Shown: positions 1-12,200 of the stretch, one piece after another
Position numbering within the stretch: position 1 is the stretch's first letter
Layout of the letters: each line of letters opens with the position of its first letter
Assembly: GCA_959347315.1 (NCBI GenBank)
Contig: OY365810.1
Location: 18,612,358 to 18,676,357 of the forward strand
Reading direction: 5' to 3'
DNA length: 64,000 bases
Source: Bimastos eiseni
Taxonomy: Eukaryota; Annelida; Clitellata; Crassiclitellata; Lumbricidae
Translations under genes and position numbers: made by a program
The notes under the pieces: model-generated
The model's input: only the letters and a program-made list of their open reading frames with translations
What the model was told of the DNA's origin: nothing
The model's database searches: none

Positions 1-780
1 GTCGGTACTGCGATGAATGTGGCTGCGATGAATAGGATTGCGATGAAACGTCCGGATACCGAATAGAGCAGATTGACTTATTGGTGTCAGATGCTGTACA
101 GCCGGAAGCCAATTCCAGGTCACTGGGCCAACTATATAGAAGGTTCGGTGCTGTTGGTTGACAGTTCATACATGGGATTAATGTTTAACGAGGAACTGGT
201 TTAAAATTTGTTACAAATCCTTATGAGTTCTAAATAAAATTAAGAAAATATAAAAAACTTGAATTTAAAGAAAACATTTAAATTTAAAACTCATAAGTTT
301 TGTCATGGGTTTGCACCCACTATGTTAGAAAAAGTTGAAATGAATTATTTAAAAGTTGGTATTTTTTCTTTACAAGATGATATAGTTTATGCATATTTTA
401 TCATAAGCTGATAGAGCATTAAATGCTATAAGTATTTGATGGTTTTCAAATAATAGTTAGAAACTTAAACAATGCGATTCATAGTAATTGGCTCAAAAAT
501 AAACTAAAGATTTCTGGAAGTAAACAAAATATTTCTGGAAATAGTTTTACATTGGATCTTTTGTCCCAAAATGGTTGATTTATTTAGTTTGCTTATATGC
601 AAAATAGCATTTATTTTATTACTGATAATAAGTGGGTTTGGTCTGTTTATCCACTTCATTAAACTTTTTGAGGTAATAATTTACTTGCAGTTTTTGACTG
701 TCTGTTTTGAGTCCAGCAAGGTTAAGCATATGAATGGATTGAGGTTTCAAGGTTAAAATGCGTGCAAAGCTAGAAATATG
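1..780. other. Intronic AT-rich sequence, nothing recognised
   Basis: This lies upstream of the first visible MAP7 exon. No exon-like stretch, RNA gene or transposon end was identified. Short open frames at 571-756 and 619-831 are AT-rich and resemble no protein known to me. Confidence 0.5.
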
Positions 781-797
781 CTGGTGTAATATGTGTT

Positions 798-898
798 GCC
801 CTTTAGCGACGAGCTGCATAGTTTTTCCCATTCATTTTAGTACATGGTGGTTTATGATATACGAGTGAGTCCATCTAGTCTTTACCCATCTGATCGCG
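798..898. repeat. Decayed piggyBac-like terminus, copy 1
   Basis: The sequence gccctttagcgacgagctgc, then an ~85-bp stretch running through a tttatgatatacgagtgagt motif to catctgatcgcgtcaag, is repeated with changes at 1482-1588. The second copy starts TTAACCCTTTGACGACCAGC, a piggyBac-type end. This copy lacks the TTAA and is more decayed. No partner end was found. Confidence 0.45.
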
Positions 899-1328
899 TC
901 AAGTGGTTAAGGAATTAAAAAAACAACAGAATATACCATGATTAGTTTTATTATACTTCTTCTTAAACTGATTATTTATGTTGCTTTTAACTAAAGTTTT
1001 TAAAATATTCTTTTCTAAAATAAGTATGTAATTTTATCACATGCAACTTTTGACTACATTGGAAGCATTTTTTTTCTCCTTCCAGCGCTGCAATGGATTG
1101 CTGTCACGTTTAACAACCAATCCAGTTGCAGTAAACAATAAAAATAATTAGTTTATAAACAACTCATTTTTGAAAGCATACTGTTATTATTGAATTGATT
1201 ACTGCCATTCATTCCTGAATCGAATGTTGAAGCCTTGCAGTCCCGACTTCAAATCTCAACTACAAAGCAGAACATTTTATTTTTCCGTCCCAACAAAGGC
1301 TCTGTCTCTTTATGGCGATATGTTAATG

Positions 1329-1395
1329 TGTTATTATTATTATTGTTATTATCATTATTATTATTATTATTGTTCTTATTAGTATTATTATTATA
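1329..1395. repeat. (ATT)n microsatellite
   Basis: An imperfect tta/att trinucleotide run with gtt and ctt interruptions. Such runs form the 3' tails of some SINEs and LINEs in this window, but the preceding sequence was not recognised. Confidence 0.7.
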
Positions 1396-1477
1396 TCGTC
1401 ACTATGAGTCTTCGACGCAAATTAGGGGTGATGTCGTCCGGAGTGGCTCATTGGTTTCCTGAGCAGCGAACGTTCCC

Positions 1478-1590
1478 TTAACCCTTTGACGACCAGCTGC
1501 ATATGTTTTCCCATACATTTTAGTAAATGCTGGTTTATGATATACGAGTGAGTTCGTCTGGTCTTTTTCCATCTGATCGCGTCAAGCCCA
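1478..1590. mobile_element. piggyBac-like terminus, copy 2 (TTAA + CCCTTTGACGACCAG)
   Basis: TTAA is followed by CCCTTTGACGACCAGC, close to the termini of the full-length piggyBac at 27434-30519 (CCCTTTGACTGCCAG). The next ~100 bases match copy 1 at 798-898. The other end was not identified, so this is a fragment or a relic. Confidence 0.5.
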
Positions 1591-1749
1591 CCGGCTCTTT
1601 GACCGAGGGGATCCTTGCATGGATTAGACTCCTGCATATAAGGTTGTTCAGGGCCGCGTGTCTGTGCCACATGAAAGACCATGATATCCGTTTCCCCCAA
1701 CTAGGGCACCACATGGGCAGCCATGAGGCCAAAAGACGGGGTTCCCAAG

Positions 1750-2222
1750 TAGAGATGTACCGATATAAAATTTTGCCGATTACTACCAATTATTCATTTG
1801 CCGATATCCGATTATTTTGCCGATTATTTCACTAATTATTTCACCGATTATTTCACCGATTATTTCACTGATTATTTCATTGTGTTTCCCAAAAGAAGAC
1901 CTCTGTGCCTGGTGTTCCCAGGGTAATTACTACGACTCACTCTGCACAACACCTATGTTGATACTTTCCCATGCCCACTGGGTGATCTTAAGTAGCCAAG
2001 CTCGACGTATCCAGAGTTACCTCGCTGGGGGAACGGAACGAAATTCTGTCCTTCACAGACCTAATGATGTTGCTGTCATAATTTTGCTTTTATAGACTGA
2101 AAATAATATTATAAAATAAAAAAACTAAGTTTTAATATCAGTGCCGATTATCTTGCCGATATCCGATACCGCCGATATCTCTATGATCGACCCGATTAAT
2201 CGGCCGGCCGATTACACCTCTA
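1750..2222. mobile_element. hAT MITE, TAGAGCTGTACCGAT family, copy 1
   Basis: The left end is tagagatgtaccgat and the right end carries cggccggccgatta and cctcta. The element is flanked by 8-bp target duplications ttcccaag (1742-1749) and atcccaag (2223-2230), seven of eight matching. The interior holds repeated ccgattat motifs, including a 15-bp tandem gattatttcac-type array at about 1811-1885, and a central stretch shared with copy 4 (24057-24787). No transposase is encoded, so it is a non-autonomous hAT element. Confidence 0.8.
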
Positions 2223-2689
2223 ATCCCAAGTCTGTAACCCACCATCACCCTCAGCGACTCATCGTCTAGTCTTAGCTCGCAGTTGGAAATTGGTAGCGGC
2301 TAAGTGCCAGTCGCCTGTATGTGGTGCTGCCACTGCTTTGAGACATGCCTGGTTCTGGGAATCAGGCGTTCTGGTGGCAAGGTCTTTCACTCAGAGTTCG
2401 ATCAAAGGCCGTCCCTTGATTGTTTGTGAGCCCAAGCTTCTTCTGGTTCCGGTGCTCCGCTAGTTTCCCTCCATTTGGCCTGGAGAGCCTCCTGAGCAGG
2501 ATCCTTTATGGGCATCCCTCCCAGAATCCTAGTCTAGAGTCTATCAGTGGCTGCCGCCGATTCCAAGAAGGCTGGAAGTGCCAGGAAGCCACTGATCGGA
2601 TGCCCAGTCCTGTTTTTGAATGGCAGGGTGTCCTGGAGCCATGCCTCGTCTGTGACAACAGGATTGAGCACCTCAGCGAGGCCTACCCT

Positions 2690-2722
2690 ATATTATTATA
2701 ATTATTATTATTATTATTATTC
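2690..2722. repeat. (ATT)n microsatellite
   Basis: An att/tta run follows about 250 bases of GC-richer sequence (2430-2690) that may be a retroelement 3' end; the family was not recognised. Confidence 0.6.
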
Positions 2723-3157
2723 ACGTAAAGATGGAGCAAGGCATATGTAGGTGCTCCTACCAGTCACATCAACTTCGTGTAATCTCTTGATCTTTCACCC
2801 ACAAAGCCACAGTTGCTTTAGTACACATTTTTGTCACTAGTCACTTGGACTTTGGCTCCTCCATTTATGATGGTATCCCATGGACACGGATTGGGAGGCT
2901 GGAGCGAGTCCTTCGTTCGGCTGCATGATTGACGGAACCTTGGTATCTCTAGAACCACCACTAACATTGGAAGTATCTGATGAGTACTTGATCCTTAGGG
3001 ACTCTGACTTGAATTCAACTTGGACTCGGTTTAGATCGACTCGGAGTATCATTGTCTTCATGAACACTGAGATTCTGGTTGTCGATATGGGCCTCACTTC
3101 TATCAGTGTGTGAAAACTGACAACCTTGATTTGTAAACTAATGTCTTTTGATTGAAG

Positions 3158-3242
3158 GAACGAAAGCAAGCCATTTTGAGAAGAACAGTTGAAAGAGAAG
3201 TCAAATTGGAACAAGCAAAATCCAAAAAAATGTGTGCCTCAG
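3158..3242 (+). CDS. MAP7: MAP7 exon: end of N-terminal coiled coil
   Basis: An acceptor ending ttgattgaag precedes GAACGAAAG and the donor is TCAG|gtatct. The 85-bp exon encodes ERKQAILRRTVEREVKLEQA followed by KSKKMCAS, 28 codons plus one base (phase 1 out). It resembles the end of the MAP7 microtubule-binding coiled coil, where vertebrate proteins have a similar ERxxAxxRRTxER pattern before the Ser-rich linker. The acceptor tract is weaker than in the other exons. The phase-1 end fits the next exon exactly (G+GT gives Gly). Confidence 0.72.
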
Positions 3243-6200
3243 GTATCTGGATCTGCTGTTCTGTTCATTGTCATTGTCTTCATTGGTTTCCAAATATTAT
3301 TGGAACAACTGTCGGCTTTACTTCTGCTAAGTATTTGTGTATGTGAATAAATCTCTGCATTTTTGACAGATGAAAGATACTGATCTACAAACTGTGCACA
3401 AGTTCTTTAGTGTTTACCAGTGATAACTTCTTAGTATATTTATCTGAGTCTTCTAATTTAGCGTGATGACTTTTAAAACAGTTGATGGTTGTTTCAAGTG
3501 AGATCGTTGTCAAGAATCATGATCCTTTTGATCAGCCTAGTTGAAATTGAATAGCTTAGGCAAATCAGAAATTAGACAGTGATGATTGGCAAGTTGAATA
3601 TGCTTAAGTCTTAAGTTCACAACTAAATTACTGAAGGGTTGATAGAATGCGCAGCATGGGAATATGAATAACAAAGCTTTTGACCAGGTACCAGTGTTGT
3701 ATGCAAGACTTGAAACTTCAAGACGAGACCGAGACAGTGAGGTGCCGAGACCGAGACAGTGAGGTACCAAGACCGAGACACTAGGTTCAAGACAATACGA
3801 GACAGTATGAGACAGTAAAAGACAAGTGATCCTATATAAAATGCGGTAAAATGCTAATGTATCAGTTTTCGGGAATAATGTTTATTTCTAATTTCAATTT
3901 GAAACTTATAATGTATATGGTACATATTCCTGAAAACAGTTTTATATTTCCGCGCAAGATTTTAAGACAGTTCACGCGAAACTTATCGAGACCGCTTGTT
4001 CAAGACAGAATATGACATTCACTTCAAGACAGTTTCTAAAAATTTGAGACACTGCCTCGAGATCGAGACAGCAGGCTTTCGAGACCGAGACCGAGATACT
4101 AAAAAACTGTCTCGAGACGTCTCGAAACGTGACACTGTCTCAAGACCATACAACTCTGCCAGGTTCTGAGAAAGCCTAGGAGCTCCAGATTTTTATTGAT
4201 GGAGCTCAGCAAGTGTCAAAGTATATCTATGGATCAAGTGTAAAATATATTAAGATTATTAACTTTTACAAGTGCAACATCTTGGGAAGATCATCGAACC
4301 TTCAGCCTCCTCACCCTTGCATCAAAAATATTGATATGGATACAAGCAAAGACAATACAAGCAAAGGCAGAGGCGATCAATTTGGGTTTAGAAGGGGCAT
4401 GGGAACTACAGACATGATAGGCACAGTGGCCGATCGGTTAGAGCGGTCAGCCCATAACGTTCAGTGTGCGCTGAGCAAGCGGGTTCGACCCTCGTCCTGG
4501 GAGTCACTGTGTAGGAACCTTGTGCAAGTCCTTTGCACACAATTGCTCTGCAGTACAACTGCAATTGCGCCGTCGAGGTGTGTGTGTGTGCTTCTGAGCA
4601 AAAAATTTTGGAAGAAATGTGGTATCAAATTTCGGTAATAAAAGAAAAAATAGGAGCACTAAGAATACTATCAGGAAGGAGCTGCAGAACGGTCAAGATG
4701 TATATATGCCTTTGTGGATTATGAAAAAACATTTAATAGAGTTGACTGAAGAAGACTATTACATGTCTTGAGGCGGGTGAGAATAGATCGGGAAGACAGA
4801 AGATTAATTGTGAACTTGTACTTGAGGCAGAAGATATGAACATAGATGTAGATTACTCAGAACCGGGAAATGTGAGCAGAGGCGTGAGACAAGGATGTCC
4901 GTGATCACCACTGCGTTTTAGCATTTACTTAGAAGAGCTTGTCAGAGAACTTAGATGACCTGGAGGACGAATAAAATACAAAGATCTATGGATCAAGGCG
5001 CTGAGGTTTGCAGATGACCAGGCAATGTTGGTAAGAAGCCGGAAAGGACTACAGAGAATGATGGATAGACAACATAATTCCATCTGAATAGGGAATGTAA
5101 ATGAACACCAAAAAGACAAAGGTACTGAAGATAAGTAAAGCAAAGGTGACTGTTGTCTAGGATGGATTCGATTTAAGTAAAACGAAATCATGATTTAAAT
5201 CGGGGATATAAATCACGATTTAAATCAAACAATCTTTTTTCATTATTAATAAATTGAATTGATAAGATAGCAACAGCTTTCAAACTATCCAGCAGTAATT
5301 TGAAAGCAATTGTCATTGCACTTAAATTGTGCACTGTCTAATTTAAATATTCAATAGGTGACAGACACTGGAAGTTCAAGATAAGTGTGTCCTCTATGTT
5401 TCAAAATGTTTCAAGTTTGAATCAAGATTCAAGAATGAATTAATGATAAAAATTTCTGGACAATAATTATGTCAAATAATACTTGAAATAAATTCCAGAA
5501 CAGCTGTGATGCATCAGAATAGCACTGCTAGGTGAAAGTTAAATCCATGTTACATAGAGTGGAGTCAGTGGACTCCACTCTAGTTTAGTTACTATTTAAA
5601 CAAAGTGTCCATTGACTCCACTTTGGTATAATAATTGACTGGTGTTGAAAGAGTTTACTCATTGTTTAGACTTGATCATTCAAATCATCTTGGAGCTGAA
5701 AAGGCTGAGAAGCTGGTGTTCTTATTTATATTGCTAAGTAAGAGACAATTGGAGAACAAAACAATGAATGAAACAACTTCAAGAGAACTGGAGACCTGTT
5801 GACTATTTATAAGAAAATAGATTTTGAAAATGGATTAGTGTGATGATAAATATTAATTAAATAAGATTTGTAGTACCATTAATTCATATTTGGTCTCAGC
5901 TGAAGTGACATTTTATCAATATCTGATATTCTGCATGGAATTATGATACTCAATGTACCTCAAACAACTTGTAATTTACAGTAAAGCAACTGTGTGACTT
6001 TGGCTATGTTAGCATGTTATGTTTTAGTAGTAATTATTTGACCAACCAAAAAATTTCTAAGGAATTTGTATGTCCATTCAAAATATAGCACTTAAAATAT
6101 AGCACTTAAAATATGGCACTCAGATTAAAATAAAAAAATCCTATTAAAATAAAAAAATCCGATTTAAATTAAAAAATCTGATTTAAATCAAATAAATACG

Positions 6201-9200
6201 ATTTTTTTATTCTAAAAAAAATCGAGATTTTTATCAACCCTGCTGTTGTCAGAATACACATTGGAGGAAAACAAATAGAACAGGTGAAAGAATTCTGTTA
6301 TCTAGGGAGTGTGATCAGAACAGATGCCAAATGTCACAGAGAAATTAAAAGAAGGATTTCAATAGAAAAGAGGCATTCTCAAAAAGGAAAGAACTACTGA
6401 GAAGAAAGCTGAACAGAAATCTGCGGATATGAATGATAAAGACTGATATGGAGTGTGGTGCTGTATGGATCAGAGACATGGACCATGAGAAGAAAATATA
6501 TAAGAAGACTCGTCTTTTGAAATGCAGACATGGAGATATTATGGAGAAAATTTGCTGGACGGAACACTAAACAAATGATGAAGTGATGGAAAAGATTGGA
6601 GAGGAAAGAACCCTCATACAGACAATAAGAACAAGACAAAGAAAATGGATTGGACTTGCGCTGAGAGGAGACTCACTACTAACATAGAAGGAAAAATGAA
6701 GGGGAGACAGACAAGAGTAAGACAGATAATGCTTGACTGATTGATAACAGATGGATATGGAAAGCTGAAAGAAGAGGCCCAACAGTGAGATGAGTGGCGA
6801 CATCGGACATTTGCACTAGGGCATAACCGGAAATCACCTCGGCCGAATATTTAGTTTTTCAGGACTATCGAAAGTATTCACCTCGGCAAATATTACACAC
6901 AAATACTTAAAAAATAAAAAATGTTTAATTTAATAATATTTTTAAAAACATTTAACATTCTAAAAACGAACGTTATAAATTTAGAGGGCCATATTAGTAG
7001 TTATTACAGGCACCAACATTTATTTTGCTAATTTCTCATTATGGAAATGGCAAAAGTGATGAAAGTCAAAAATTTTAAGCTAAACCTGCGGATGGTACTC
7101 GCTGGGCCAGAGTTGCCACTACTATTCGGTTCGTACCCGGTTCCGACAAATAGTGCATCCAAATACTCGGATTCGGTACTCAGTGGAAATTGTCTACTTG
7201 GTTACACCTTAATTTGCACCTGGTGTAAAGGCAGAGAACTAGAAGAAGTAGAACTGTTACAGTTACTGTCAGTGTGTTACAAACAATTGGCCTAAATTTG
7301 AAAGAGCTTCTTTCCCTAACAGGAAGCCAGTTCAGTTGTTTGATGTACACATTTTAGTGTATAAGTTATGCATCTAGCCCAAGAATTTGGAATTCTCTGT
7401 GGCTTCTGAATTTGACATAGTAAAAGTTAGAAGTGAGTTTGAGTAATCAAGGCAATTGGAGGCCAGTGAATTCCCAAGATGTGTAACAGCAGACAGATTA
7501 CATGACACCTCGTTGTATGCAAGTCACACACAATGTGCATGTTTGAGGATTTACAAGTACCATTGACAGTCAATTCGGGACAAAACTGAGCTAAAAGCAA
7601 GTCACCCAGCTTTAAACATCTAAATGAAACTTTTTAGCCGCTATGACGTGTCAGCAGTAAAGCTTCAGTTTGATAATTTAGGAAGGATGAGCAACCATAC
7701 AAGACTGCATTTTCACTTAGGAAGTGGACAAAAATGAAGTGTAAATTTGAGTATCATTTGCTTAGATAGCCCACTGAATAATTGCCATGTATTGTGGTAT
7801 ACAGTGTACACTGTGAACAAGAGAAGGCCATAAATAAACCACGAGGAATGTCACACACTAACGGCGCCAGATGAATAATTGCGATTTAAGTATACTGATT
7901 GAGTGTTCGTAGCAAATCACTTCAGTCAGTGCAGAACTAGAAACCCATACCAGTATTGAAAGACAATGCATAATAAGTGAATTGTGTTCACAGTATTAAA
8001 AGTAGTAGACAAGTCAAGAAGAACAAGCATTGTCATGGAGCTCATAGTTTCCATAGCATGGCGTTTAGAATACATTGAATGAAACTTATGATATGAAGAT
8101 TTTAAGGTGATATTAGCAATTTTATGTCATAATATATGTGAGACTGCATATGAATTGAACTCGCCTGTTCAAGGATTTTCAATGCAAATTTCATTGTAGA
8201 GACTGGTGCCTGTAAATAGAGAGGTCAGCTGGACTAAGAGAAACATGCTGAGTGAACATAGGACAGACGTTTGATTGTAGAAGGCACTTTTTGAACTATA
8301 AGACAGATTTGAACTCTATTCTTTGCTGAATGGACTGCCAGTGTATCTAGTGTAATATGATGCTTGAGAGTTTTGTGGCTTTGGCCAGAGAGTTTGAACC
8401 TTTATAGTACATTTATTATTCATTTATTATACAGAATTTGTATAACGCCTCTTCAAGGGAGCGATTTAGGGGTGCCCCAACCTCGGTGCGGCCATATTGA
8501 ACCATCTCAAGATGAGACAGAAATGCCCGAGAAGGGGTTCTTGGAAGTGAGCCTCCAAGGGGGAAGTTTATTAATAGCGTAGAACAAAGGGGATGCTGTT
8601 CCTTGCTCTTTGTTGCAGGAAGTAGTGTACAGTTAGAGAGATCATAAGTATGAGATAGCAGTAGGAATGAACCAATTTTGAATTTCTTGCTGAGTCCAAG
8701 TACCGAGTATTGCAAGTTCAATTTTGCTGAGTTCAAGTCTCAAATATTTGAAAAAGAGCCTTACAGTCTCATATTCTCTTGATTTTTAGTTTGCACATCA
8801 TATATGATTTTATTTGTTTTGCTAGAAAGTTGTAACAAGTAGGCACTAATAATAACAGTATTTGGGGTTGTTTTTAGGTCGGGTTGTTTTTAGGTCGATT
8901 GTCATTATGTAAATAAATATAGCAGTATTTGTGTTTTTAATTAGGTTGATTGTCGTTTTGTAAATTAATAAGTAAAATTAATACTCGGACCCATTGTTTG
9001 TCTGAGTCCCGATTTTATGCCTAGTACTATGAACAAGTTTCGGTTCATCCTTAGATAGCAGTAATAATGCCTAACGCATAAGAGTATGTAGTATATTAAG
9101 TCATAGTCATATATTTTTGTCTCCAATTTTGTAAGTCAGCCAATGTTTCTGTTGCTGCATGCTATATTTCTGCCTTACTGACTTCTCTGTCTTTGTATCT

Positions 9201-12200
9201 GCTTTTGTGCATATCTTTCTTTTGTAGCTGTGTGATTGAAGAAATATTGGTTCAGATATGATTTTCTTTAATTTATCTAAAGGTATTATTTATTTGCTTA
9301 AAGTTACATTCTTGTACCATTATTAGCATTTACAACTATTGGAAGTATGTTTACTTGAATTTGTTCCGATTAATAAATATTAAAGTCATATTTTTATGAT
9401 TATAAAAGTTACTGTTAATTTAGCTGTAAGTGTGTTCTTTATGAAATATTTTGATTGTCATATCTTTGTAATTAATAAAAATATAGCCTTATTAAAGCAA
9501 TGAACCCCATTATATTACATTACAAATTCTTTAACAACTGATTGACTTGCAGGTCTACGTCTTACATTATTTTCTATCTGATTGCCAAGAACTAATTGAC
9601 TGTTGAATTTTATTACGAATAAGTTTGTACTTATGTTATTTGATTTTGTGCATAGACGTGTCAAAACCAATAAAAAAATTAAATTGTAACATTGATGCCT
9701 ATTATTGTTGCTGATACCAGTTGATCGATTATGCGTATTAGTATTTGTACTATGTGTTGATACTGGCTAGTTGTTTCATTTTATGGAATTTGAATGGTTT
9801 TAGAGTTATATTTGTCTTAATGTTTTGAAAGTTATTACTTTTCTCATATGAGATAACTGGGTAATGAGATGCTGTGATTCTGATCTGTGATTGTTTTGTC
9901 GTCTTGCCATCATAAAGTTCACGGGATTTTATATGGTATCTGTTGGAAAGTTGGTACGCGTACAAGTCACACGTTGTTTGTTAATTTAAGAGTGTGTTTT
10001 ATCTTGAAAGTGGGAGTCTTTAATGACAATGGCTGCTGTTGCTAGTGATGTTTATGAATGTTAACTTAAGTTCTTCTGAATGACCCCCAACCTATTTTGT
10101 TTATGTATTGCCACCTGGTTGTGGCAGTTGTGAATACATGTTTCTGCATGTCTCGTTAGAGTTCTAGTTGTTTATATGCTAAGCGACTGCATGTAGAGCA
10201 TGGTTGTTGACTAGTCTTGCCCTAAGCCACACTGTGCTTGCATTTTGTGTTTATAGTTTGCCTGCCTCTGTAGGTGCTACTTCAATTGCTTTACGCAGTG
10301 CCAACAGTTCACAGAACATATCCCACCAATCCAGAACTGGTTCTGTGCTGCACGTTGCTAGCAGTGTGCGTGACATTCACAATGGCTGGCTAGTACAACA
10401 GAACAGAGATGGGGACCATAATTCTTCTACAGCTGCAACAGTGGCACCATTCAGTTTAAAGCTCTTGTCTGCATCAACTGGTCACCTGCTGAAGATTCCA
10501 CAGAAAAAGACAGATGATGGTAATTTGAAAAGCCTAGCTCCGTCGGCTGATGTCGTCAGCATCAAGTCCAAATCTGGCAAACTGGTAGAAGATGGTAAGG
10601 CTACTTACTTTGGCTCAAAGTACCTTCAAAAACTGTTAGGATGAACCCATAAGTTGAATGTGACTAAATAGGAGTCATTGGAAGGAGCCGCTGCTGAACC
10701 TGCCTTGGTCTGTGGATTGCATCTCTGCTTGAATTCATGTTGTTGTACTTTATTTTCATTTGGATATCGGTGGAATATGTCGCAGTCTGTGTTGCCACTG
10801 CCTATGTTGTCTTTTGGGGCTTTCATGTTACTAGAGAGATGCATGCTTGTTAGTAATTCATCACTGAATTTGGATAATTGTTTTGCTTGTGTTAAGAGCT
10901 TTGGATCTATGCTACTTCTAGTGCTCATCTTTTAAAATAAAATTATATAACAAATAAATGGAATTATATGGTCAAGCCAAATGCATAACTGTTCAGACAT
11001 TGATATTTTGAATATCCTTCTAATAGGGCATAACTGGAAATCGCCTCGGACATTCACCTCAGCCGAATTTTGGACTATTCAGAAGTATTCGCCTCGGCAA
11101 ATATTACACCCGCAAATAGCTAAACAAAACTTTTTTGAAAAAATAATTTTTTTGATAAAATAATATTTTTTCATCAAATAAATTCAGGACTATGGGTAAG
11201 TTATTGATTAATTAAACAAGAACTAAACATTCCATGGAATTTTCTTTAAAATAATGATGTTAATTTATATATTTTAATTTCTTTTCATTTCCCAGATGGC
11301 AACCAAATGATCAAATCAGAAATTTTCCCGCCTGAATTGGCTTCATCCACTTTCCGGTAAATGTGAGAGAGTGATGATGTAACTTCATATTTCAAATTTT
11401 ATAACAAGGTTTTACACTTTTTTCGAAAATAAAGTTATTAAATAATAAATTTATTATTGTCATAGCCTAGAGTGAGACGATAGGCTGTATGAAGGATATT
11501 GCTATAGACTCTGCATTCAGTATAGATAGTTCTCCGTAGCTGTGCACGTGGCAGGTTAACTAAATTTTGCCTACTGATGGTACTTGCTGGCCAGATTTGC
11601 CGCTACTATTCGGTTCGTACCCGGATCCGGCAAATAGTTCATCCAAATACTCGGATATGGTACTCGGTGGAAATTGTCTACTCAGTTATGCCCTACCTTT
11701 TAACCTGGTAAGTGCAATGCTATGGGGAAGGAACACCAATCCAAGCGACTCCTTGTTACTTGACTAGTAATTAATTGCAGTTAATGCACGCAATTAATGC
11801 GTTAATTTTTTTGGACGATTTATGCGATTAAAAACTTTGATTGCAATTAAAAGCTGCCTTGGATGGGTGGTTAATAGTTAGGCCTATTAGCTAACAAACA
11901 ACATGTTATCTCTAACGCATGAGGTGTGGCCAAGGTCTAAAGTCATTGGGCTGGATTGGGCTTAATTCACCCTGTTGTAAGTTTTCATCAGACTCCAAAG
12001 ATGAAAACCCTCACACCAAAATCTGCTGCAATAGCGCTGCTGGGTTACAGAGACAAACCTCAGATGGACATACATGTAGATTGTTGTCGTTTGGAGTGGT
12101 TGAAAACAGACGAAGGGGCACACAAGGCACCGGCAAGGCCAGCACGGATACATAGACCTATCTCGGTTCGCCATCAACTACCGTCCCTTGCGAGAGACTG

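Larger units (their letters stand above)
4300..7290 (+). pseudogene. Decayed LINE reverse transcriptase, split by three insertions
   Basis: Reverse-transcriptase motifs appear in order with frameshifts and stops: DQFGFRRGMGTTDMI (to 4420), then after a SINE, ALRIL and VYICFVDYEKTFNRVD-like (4650-4750), GNVSRGVRQGCP (about 4868-4905) and ALRFADDQAML (about 5000-5030). A hAT MITE follows, then VRIHIGGKQIEQVKEFCYLG (from 6250) and VVLYGSETWTM (about 6455-6490). A second hAT MITE (6817-7211) interrupts the tail. The FADD box and the YGSETWT motif identify a non-LTR retrotransposon ORF2; the clade is not resolved. It is dead. Confidence 0.8.

Noticed and set aside
2837..3214. Open frames on both strands at 2837-3214 (125 and 77 codons)
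   Set aside because: No splice sites fit the MAP7 phases and no family is recognised; the + frame stops before the exon at 3158.
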